From positions 1 to 16,930 of the forward strand of contig JBBTVP010000022.1 of assembly GCA_038063175.1 (NCBI GenBank): a stretch of DNA of 16,930 bases, given 5' to 3'. Position 1 is the stretch's first letter; every line of letters starts with the position of its first letter. The notes beneath the pieces are model-generated. The model had not been told where the DNA came from, did not search any database, and saw only the letters and a program-made list of their open reading frames with translations. Of the stretch, positions 13,107 through 16,930 are shown in pieces. Source of the stretch: JBBTVP01 sp038063175. GTDB taxonomy: Bacteria; Patescibacteriota; Minisyncoccia; UBA6257; 1-14-0-10-40-38. Position numbers and translations under genes: made by a program.

Positions 13107-13677
13107 GTTTCTTCAAGTCCTCAATTTCTTTTTTCAGTTCCACCATTTTTAATTCCCTGCCCACCATGGTTTTATTGAGCGTTTCCAATTCTCTAACTCG
13201 CTTGGCAAGCTCGGCTGTCCGTTCGGCTATTTTTACCTCCTGATTTTTGGCATACTCGGCCAATTCTCCCTTAAGCTCCTCTCTGATCGTAATATCTTCT
13301 ATGGCCAGTATGATCAACTGCACCGAATCTATTTGTCTGGCGTTGAGCAACATTGTTTTATTCCCAATTGTTTCAAACACATGCTTGACCTCATAATCTT
13401 TTACCACTTTTTTCTTTGGTAAAATTTCTTCCAGCAAGTTCTTAAGTTCAGGGATATTCCACTGGCCATTTCCTAATTCATACAGGAGCACATTCTCCGT
13501 TTGCGCAGATTTAACCTGAAAGTTTTGGTAAAAAACATCGTTGGCCGAGATCACCCGAAGATTGTGGTCAAGAATTAAGAAGGACTCTCTGGCCACTTCT
13601 ACTAGTGTTTTCATATAATGCAAGGCCAGCTCCTTAGATTCTTCTGTCGCGTTTTGTTCGATATGGTTGTTTTTCAT
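13069..13677 (-). CDS. PAS-domain protein with C-terminal coiled coil
   Basis: In this 202-residue soluble protein, residues about 25-135 form a PAS domain containing LYELGNGQWNIPELKNLLEEILP and a following IGNKTMLLNARQI. This wording is typical of PAS domains in large sensor kinases. Residues 136-202 are a coiled coil (LAEYAKNQEVKIAERTAELAKRVRELE, then MVGRELKMVELKKEIEDLKKR) like the linker that normally leads to further PAS or HisKA domains. The frame then ends and the histidine kinase starts 38 nt inside it in another frame. It looks like a sensor module split from the kinase, either naturally or by a past frameshift. Base composition is AT-rich, unlike most of the window. Confidence 0.85.
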   Translation of the reverse strand: MKNNHIEQNATEESKELALHYMKTLVEVARESFLILDHNLRVISANDVFYQNFQVKSAQTENVLLYELGNGQWNIPELKNLLEEILPKKKVVKDYEVKHVFETIGNKTMLLNARQIDSVQLIILAIEDITIREELKGELAEYAKNQEVKIAERTAELAKRVRELETLNKTMVGRELKMVELKKEIEDLKKRVKNGNGKNGKR

Positions 13678-13930
13678 ATTTTAGTTTGCTTTTTTAAAAT
13701 AAACGTACTGAACGTAATTCGACCTTTTGTGAAAAATCCTTAGGCAATTTCGTAAGCTGCGGCGCAATCACCCATATCCAAACGGGCATCAGGTGGGAAA
13801 AACTCCAGAAATTATGAGCGCGGGTTTTTTTATTCAAAAAATTAGAATAGTCGATTTACGAATACGTTATATCGTATACTAAAAGCTTGAAACAAATTAT
13901 AACACGGTATCAGTTTCAATATTTTTTAGA
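13678..13930 (-). promoter_or_regulatory. AT-rich leader and promoter region of the PAS-kinase operon
   Basis: This 250-nt stretch has no convincing gene. An extended -10 element, TGTTATAAT (13904-13896, minus strand), would start a transcript near 13889 with a leader of about 210 nt, much longer than elsewhere in the window. The leader holds the inverted repeat ATACG/CGTAT (13862-13866/13873-13877) and a CACC/GGTG pairing near 13768-13795. On the plus strand TATACT lies at 13875-13880 but opens no supported gene. A TAAAAGGTCGG-like sequence (13729-13719) lies 42 nt before the PAS start codon. Confidence 0.4.
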
Positions 13931-13965
13931 AAAACGGCCACCGCAACAGGGATGTGCGGTGGCCG
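13922..13965 (-). terminator. Rho-independent terminator of the DedA-GT2 operon
   Basis: CGGCCACCGCA (13935-13945) and TGCGGTGGCCG (13955-13965) form a perfect 11-bp stem with a 9-nt loop. On the minus strand it is followed by TTTTTCTAAAAAAT. It ends transcription coming from the glycosyltransferase gene and the structured segment. Confidence 0.88.
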
Positions 13966-14176
13966 AGTGGCGCGCACCGCGCCGGCTGGTTCGCTACCAG
14001 ACGGAATCGATGCGTACCCGAGGGGTCCGACAGGGAACGACGCGCGGGATGCACTCGCGCAACATGAAGCACTCCTTCGTTCTTGTTGTCGGGCCGGATA
14101 GACCACCCGCGGGCTCGTGCAAGCCAACGATGGGTGGAACTAAACGTAGAATACCGCCGTTCGAATAAGGCGTCAA
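13966..14176 (-). ncRNA. GC-rich, highly structured segment, candidate noncoding RNA
   Basis: About 210 nt between the glycosyltransferase stop and the terminator can form many stems. They are GGCGCG/CGCGCC (13969-13974/13978-13983), CTGGT/ACCAG (13986-13990/13996-14000), CCGACA+GAACGA/TCGTTC+TGTCGG (14027-14040/14077-14092) enclosing GCGCG/CGCGC (14042-14046/14056-14060), and CCACCC/GGGTGG (14103-14108/14132-14137) enclosing GGCT/AGCC. I find no tRNA, tmRNA, SRP or RNase P consensus. It may be a new RNA or a processed 3' UTR RNA. Minus strand is chosen because the terminator points that way. A frame of 60 codons runs through it directly after the GT2 stop. Confidence 0.45.
13994..14065 (-). 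CDS. Possible 23-residue small protein
   Basis: An ATG (14065-14063) opens a 23-codon frame ending in TAG: MLRECIPRVVPCRTPRVRIDSVW. It is preceded 6 nt upstream by AAGGAG (14077-14072), one of very few strong Shine-Dalgarno sites in this window. The peptide is basic with two Cys. It lies inside the structured segment, and the SD is in the internal loop of a long stem, so it could be a regulated leader-type ORF or chance. Function unknown. Confidence 0.25.
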   Translation of the reverse strand: MLRECIPRVVPCRTPRVRIDSVW

Positions 14177-14896
14177 CTAGGAGGTTTTTGAGATGGGCTC
14201 TAGTGTTTTCGGGCTACGCCATGCAAAGTTTCGGAAACGGTCGATAAAGTTCGCCCTCGCCCACGCGAGGGAGACATCCCCGTTCATTTTCCACCGTCGC
14301 ACCGTGCCTTTCCAGAATCCGTATTTTCGTTCTTTTGCGGTTTGGTAGTAGGGGAAGAGTTTGTATCCATACCCCTTCCCGTGGTGTCGCACGAAGTAGT
14401 TCATGCCAACTTCAATGCGGAACCGATGCTTGTAGAATTTAGGAAGCTTTTCCCACACCTCCCGGCGGAGTGCGCGCTCGCCAGAGTTCAACGCGAACGG
14501 CAGAAATGATTTTTGTGCAACATTGTTCCTGATGCCGATGAACATGTCGTACGTTTCGTTCGCGACCGGCTCGATGATCGAGGAAACGATCTCGGGGGTA
14601 ATTCCTTCAAGATCCGCATCGCAAAAAAAGATGATAGGAGCCGTGGTCGAATTCACGCCTCGCTCCATGGAGAATCCTTTCCCTCGGTTAACTTCATTTC
14701 GAAGGTAGCGAACCTGGTGGAACGATCGAACGGCGAGTTCAGTTTCGTTCGTGTCAGAGCCGTCGTCAACCACGATGATTTCTCGGACGAGTGGGGAATC
14801 TATGATCGCCTTGATCGCGGGAACGATTCGGGAGCCTTCGTTGAAGGATGGAATAACCGCGGCGGCGTAGGGCTTTCCTGTAGACGGAGCGTTCAT
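14177..14896 (-). CDS. Family 2 glycosyltransferase
   Basis: This 239-residue GT-A fold enzyme, predicted cytosolic, transfers a sugar from a nucleotide donor. The N-terminal strand AAAVIPSFNEG (residues 11-21), VVDDGSD (42-48), NRGKGFSMERG and the metal/nucleotide-binding DAD motif (93-95 in FFCDADLEG) are visible. So is a later SGERALRREVWEKLP segment where the family has its acceptor/base region. No membrane helix is present. The substrate cannot be read from sequence; with DedA and a hydrolase upstream, an envelope lipid or glycan is plausible. Its ATG overlaps the stop of the GIY-YIG gene (ATGA). Without the inserted cassette it would overlap the hydrolase stop in the same way. Confidence 0.9.
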   Translation of the reverse strand: MNAPSTGKPYAAAVIPSFNEGSRIVPAIKAIIDSPLVREIIVVDDGSDTNETELAVRSFHQVRYLRNEVNRGKGFSMERGVNSTTAPIIFFCDADLEGITPEIVSSIIEPVANETYDMFIGIRNNVAQKSFLPFALNSGERALRREVWEKLPKFYKHRFRIEVGMNYFVRHHGKGYGYKLFPYYQTAKERKYGFWKGTVRRWKMNGDVSLAWARANFIDRFRNFAWRSPKTLEPISKTS

Positions 14897-15177
14897 CCCG
14901 TTAGAGACAGGAAGCGCTTCAACCTATTTTTCAAATAGCGCTTGCCCATGCCCGATTTAAGATATTTTTCTCTCGACCTGGCATCAGTAATATTTTTGCA
15001 AAACTCGCCGTATATGAGTTCAAAAGGGCCTCTACCTTTTGTCCAGCCGATGATATTGGCACGATGTTCTTTGAAGCGCTTCCGTAAATCAACAGTAAAT
15101 CCTGTATACCACATATTGTTCTTTTTACTACGCAAGACATAGACATAATAGAATTGATTGTCTCTAACGGGATTCAT
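14893..15177 (-). CDS. Small GIY-YIG nuclease
   Basis: This 94-residue single-domain GIY-YIG protein is of the YhbQ/UPF0213-like size class. The VYV (12-14) and YTG (24-26) positions correspond to GIY and YIG. Arg32 in DLRKRFKEH and Glu70 in SREKYLKSG are the likely catalytic Arg and Glu. The domain cuts DNA strands in a metal-dependent reaction. Both ends of the ORF are formed by the terminal inverted repeats: residues 2-7 (NPVRDN) on one side and the final SLTG on the other. It overlaps both neighbours by 4 nt (ATGA), so translation may be coupled to the alpha/beta hydrolase and to the glycosyltransferase. Confidence 0.9.
   Translation of the reverse strand: MNPVRDNQFYYVYVLRSKKNNMWYTGFTVDLRKRFKEHRANIIGWTKGRGPFELIYGEFCKNITDARSREKYLKSGMGKRYLKNRLKRFLSLTG
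14896..14909 (+). repeat. Terminal inverted repeat, left
   Basis: TCCCGTTAGAGACA, the exact reverse complement of 15159-15172. It encodes the C-terminal SLTG of the GIY-YIG protein on the minus strand. Flanked by TTCA. Confidence 0.85.
15159..15172 (-). repeat. Terminal inverted repeat, right
   Basis: TGTCTCTAACGGGA on the plus strand, the exact reverse complement of 14896-14909. It encodes residues 3-7 (PVRDN) of the GIY-YIG protein and supplies the last base of the Asn2 codon. Flanked by TTCA. Confidence 0.85.
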
Positions 15178-15953
15178 GCGAAAAGCTGGTGGCGTTCAAC
15201 AAATTCTGAGATCTTTTGGTAGATCGTTTCTTCGTGCCCCGAGTAGAATACCCCGTGGGTTTCGTTATCGAGAATAAATACTTCTTTCACTTTTGATCCG
15301 GCGGCTGTATGCATCGATTCCGGACTCCGTTCATCTGAAATATGCTCATGCCGGGATTGGATGGTAAGAAGGGGGCACGTTACGTTCGAGAGCGTTTTCT
15401 GAATGATGCGCCGAGCATCGTGCGCGAGGGTGAGTCCATACGCGGGCATGGCGCCGTAGTAGAATGCAGCTTCCCGACGTTGGATTTCCTCCAAAGGAAG
15501 TTTTTTCGGCCAGTATTTCCTTATGTATCCGAGGAGCGACATGGCTGGGATGTTGAATGGAAATTTAAGCTGGTAGGGGGTTGCGGTGGTAAACACGCCG
15601 GCTACCGGGTAGCGCGAGGCGAGGTGGAGCGCTAGGAATCCCCCATAGCTGTGGCCGATTAATACCACGCGTTCACCGGCGTCTATTATAGCTTTTAGTT
15701 TCGGTTCAAACCTGTTTAAAAAATCTTGTAAGGTGAGCCCGTCTAAGTCTTCAATGCGCGTTCCATGTCCAATAAGGAGTGGTACCTCTACGGTTGCGCC
15801 GAACGTCTGTGTTAAAAAGTTGGGTAATCCGTTGAAATCAGTGGGGCTTCCGGTGTAGCCGTGGATGAGAAAAAAGGTATTCGAAAACTCTTTTTTTACA
15901 GTGCTTTTTACCGTGGCTGCCGTTGCCAGGCGAGGAGTCTTTTGTTTAGCCAT
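15174..15953 (-). CDS. Alpha/beta hydrolase, carboxylesterase/lipase-like
   Basis: This 259-residue predicted cytosolic serine hydrolase shows the oxyanion segment LIHGYTGSPTDF (residues 29-40), nucleophile elbow GHSYGG (Ser102) and catalytic His233 in NETHGVF. A likely acid is Glu203 in QSRHEH, roughly where Est30-type carboxylesterases have Asp. The IGHGTRIEDL loop (61-70) also resembles Est30/monoglyceride lipase proteins. The substrate is probably a short-chain or lipid ester. The start overlaps the DedA gene by 46 nt; no later ATG, GTG or TTG precedes the conserved core, so the overlap seems real. The first 20 residues are basic and Ala/Thr-rich. Its stop TGA is part of the ATGA where the cassette inserted. 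Confidence 0.88.
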   Translation of the reverse strand: MAKQKTPRLATAATVKSTVKKEFSNTFFLIHGYTGSPTDFNGLPNFLTQTFGATVEVPLLIGHGTRIEDLDGLTLQDFLNRFEPKLKAIIDAGERVVLIGHSYGGFLALHLASRYPVAGVFTTATPYQLKFPFNIPAMSLLGYIRKYWPKKLPLEEIQRREAAFYYGAMPAYGLTLAHDARRIIQKTLSNVTCPLLTIQSRHEHISDERSPESMHTAAGSKVKEVFILDNETHGVFYSGHEETIYQKISEFVERHQLFA

Positions 15954-16501
15954 TTTCGGAGGAAGTGGAATGCAATAATAACCAAAAGAACCGTACCAAT
16001 AAGTCCTTCAATATTCTCTAGTATACCTAAGCTTACCACTCCTTTTCCAGCGAGCCATCCAAAGACAACAATAGCAGCGGTCCAGATAGCCACCACAACC
16101 GCATTCGTCGGAATAAATTCCCATACCGGCATTCCGTCGCGACGGACGTGGAATAGGGTAAGAATACGAGTTCCGTAGAAGAATTTGGTCATCATGAGCG
16201 CTCGGAAATGGCTCTTACCCGATATCTTGCGGATAATTTCAGCGACCTCCTCGAATTTTTTTGAAAAAATTCGCCATCGTTCAAGTTTGACTACAAGATC
16301 TCCTGCGTAGAACCAAAGTGTGTCAGAAATAAGGGTTCCAAGGAAGCTAAAAAAAAGAACGGTCTTAAAACCAATCACATGTTCTGCGGAAAGCATGGAG
16401 ATAATAAGAATAGTCTCTTCTCCTCCGATGATTGCTCCGAGGAGGGGAAGGAGAAATGGAGCAGGGAGCGCGGGAAGTACCGTCAGGCGAAGCCATTCCA
16501 T
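15908..16501 (-). CDS. DedA/SNARE-associated (VTT) family membrane protein
   Basis: This 197-residue inner-membrane protein has a re-entrant-type N-terminal segment with GGEETILI (residues 26-33, conserved acidic residue). It also has GTLISDTLWFYAGD (55-68), the family hallmark FYGTR (108-112), and two further helices (about 130-155 and 160-180). DedA proteins act as flippases or scramblases for undecaprenyl phosphate and phospholipids and support envelope integrity. It heads an operon with a hydrolase and a GT2 glycosyltransferase, consistent with envelope lipid or glycan handling. A perfect extended -10 lies 11 nt upstream, so the leader is only about 4 nt. Confidence 0.9.
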   Translation of the reverse strand: MEWLRLTVLPALPAPFLLPLLGAIIGGEETILIISMLSAEHVIGFKTVLFFSFLGTLISDTLWFYAGDLVVKLERWRIFSKKFEEVAEIIRKISGKSHFRALMMTKFFYGTRILTLFHVRRDGMPVWEFIPTNAVVVAIWTAAIVVFGWLAGKGVVSLGILENIEGLIGTVLLVIIAFHFLRKWLNKRLLAWQRQPR

Positions 16502-16511
16502 AGTAAAACCA

Positions 16512-16520
16512 ATTATAGCA
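16512..16520 (-). promoter_or_regulatory. Extended -10 promoter of the DedA operon
   Basis: TGCTATAAT (minus strand, 16520-16512) is a perfect extended -10. Predicted start about 16505, ATG at 16501. No clear -35 at 17 nt. It begins just after the terminator of the preceding gene. Confidence 0.6.
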
Positions 16521-16542
16521 GAAATGATTAGGGTCGAGCTTT

Positions 16543-16579
16543 AAAAAAGATTGCCCCCACGACTTGTCGTCGCAGGGGC
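16543..16579 (-). terminator. Rho-independent terminator
   Basis: GCCCC and ACGAC (16553-16563) pair with GTCGT and GGGGC (16566-16579) in an interrupted 10-bp stem. On the minus strand this is followed by AATC and TTTTTT (16548-16543). A second hairpin, AGCCGTG/CACGGCT (16587-16593/16598-16604), overlaps the stop codon of the preceding gene. Confidence 0.85.
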
Positions 16580-16596
16580 GTTTGCTAGCCGTGATT

Positions 16597-16930
16597 TCAC
16601 GGCTTTGGCTTCACACACCACCACAGGCACGTGAGTGCGCTTGCGGTGGGAGCCACTCTCCGATTTTCCGGGATCGAGAGGAGGTGCGGATCGGTGAGTG
16701 TGATCCACGGATTCGTTTTCACCGTGAGGAGTCCGTAGCCGCGCCACCAGAGCGGTGCGGTGGAGGGACAAACCACGAGCTTCCGTTCGCACGCGAGGAG
16801 TACTCGCCGTGCACGGCTCGGGATAATTCCCATCGGAATTGCGTTCGCGATGCGCTTCCGCATGTCGCCTTTCCGATTGTCGTGCATGTCGCCGCAGATC
16901 ATGCGCTGCATGGTCGGAACGTGGCGCTCG
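16597..16930 (-). CDS. Unknown protein, 3' part, runs off the right edge
   Basis: The reading frame is open from the right edge to a TGA at 16597, about 110 codons, so this is probably the C-terminal part of a gene that starts outside the window. An internal ATG at 16911 could be the start instead. The protein is basic and rich in Arg, Trp and Cys (ICGDMHDNRKGDMRKR, later PSTAPLWWRGYGLL and ALTCLWWC). I do not recognise it. Codon choice (ATC, CTC, CCG, GTG) supports this frame over another open frame on the same strand that begins MRTEARGL. A strong terminator follows, which supports a real transcript. Confidence 0.5.
   Translation of the reverse strand, partial: ERHVPTMQRMICGDMHDNRKGDMRKRIANAIPMGIIPSRARRVLLACERKLVVCPSTAPLWWRGYGLLTVKTNPWITLTDPHLLSIPENRRVAPTASALTCLWWCVKPKP

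Larger units (their letters stand above)
14892..15176. mobile_element. 277-bp TIR-bounded GIY-YIG cassette with 4-bp target duplication
   Basis: Perfect 14-bp inverted repeats, TCCCGTTAGAGACA (14896-14909) and TGTCTCTAACGGGA (15159-15172), bound a 277-bp unit. TTCA directly flanks both ends (14892-14895 and 15173-15176), as expected for a target-site duplication. Removing the unit and one TTCA leaves the hydrolase TGA and the glycosyltransferase ATG joined as ATGA. The only ORF inside takes its ATG from the upstream flank and its TGA from the downstream flank. No transposase is present; the nuclease is the only candidate mobility enzyme. Inferred from sequence layout alone. Confidence 0.65.

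Noticed and set aside
13801..13835. Plus-strand terminator at GCGCGGGTTTTTTT
   Set aside because: There is a T-run but no stable hairpin directly before it, and no plus-strand gene ends nearby.
13955..14000. tRNA-Ser/Leu-like start (GGTGGCCGAGTGG) on the plus strand
   Set aside because: The match is part of the terminator stem; no acceptor pairing, anticodon arm or proper T-arm follows.
13887..14168. 93-codon plus-strand ORF starting with TTG
   Set aside because: It reads through the minus-strand terminator and structured segment, has no Shine-Dalgarno, and shows a low-complexity basic composition.
14145..14175. T-arm-like GTTCGAAT and tmRNA-like ACTAAACGTAGAA on the plus strand
   Set aside because: The stem pairs only 4 bp with a 10-nt loop, and no tag-peptide ORF or acceptor end is present.
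16541..16792. Alternative minus-strand ORF beginning MRTEARGL
   Set aside because: It runs into the terminator stem and its T-tract, and its codon use is poorer than that of the frame ending at 16597.
1..16930. CRISPR array, classical insertion sequence, rRNA or tRNA genes
   Set aside because: No regularly spaced direct repeats, no transposase ORF and no conserved rRNA/tRNA stretches were seen on either strand.

Overview
The window looks like a chromosomal segment of a Patescibacteria/CPR-type bacterium. This is inferred from the gene mix, not from a marker gene. Pointers are many small single-domain membrane proteins, a prepilin-anchored thioredoxin, a DipZ-like/CcdA redox pair, a Gmad2+GerMN lipoprotein-like gene, a stand-alone riboflavin kinase beside an EamA transporter, a tiny GIY-YIG gene, and tight operons with very short leaders. 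TGA works as a normal stop, which argues against the code-25 lineages (Gracilibacteria/Absconditabacteria). No rRNA, tRNA, CRISPR array or classical insertion sequence was recognised.

Layout. 1-110: a divergent leftward promoter with a 12-bp palindrome in its spacer. 195-1465 (+): EamA permease and riboflavin kinase overlapping by ATGA, a likely riboflavin salvage pair. 3911-1469 (-): prepilin-thioredoxin, CcdA, membrane-anchored DipZ-type thioredoxin, an export-side thiol redox operon. 4835-3988 (-): PspC and DUF1761, then a structured 3' UTR and a terminator. 6799-4932 (-): Gmad2/GerMN protein, YdjM-like membrane hydrolase, small unknown protein. 13677-6839 (-): PAS protein, PAS-PAS histidine kinase, two single REC proteins, a dockerin protein, a cohesin protein and DUF378, ended by a clear terminator. 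Internal promoters split this run. 16501-13931 (-): DedA, alpha/beta hydrolase, GIY-YIG cassette, GT2 glycosyltransferase, then about 210 nt of highly structured GC-rich sequence and a terminator. 16930-16543 (-): the 3' end of an unknown gene and its terminator.

Three things stand out. First, the GIY-YIG gene lies in a 277-bp unit with perfect 14-bp terminal inverted repeats and a 4-bp flanking duplication (TTCA). It is inserted exactly in an ATGA stop/start overlap between two genes, and it takes its start and stop codons from the target. Second, a cohesin protein with a cytoplasmic tail and a dockerin protein are adjacent and run in line with a two-component system. Third, there are two unexplained structured RNA-like segments (4027-4119 and 13966-14176).

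Promoters are repeatedly of the extended -10 type (TGnTATnAT) with the start codon 7-24 nt after the -10 box and little or no Shine-Dalgarno sequence, which suggests common leaderless or short-leader translation.
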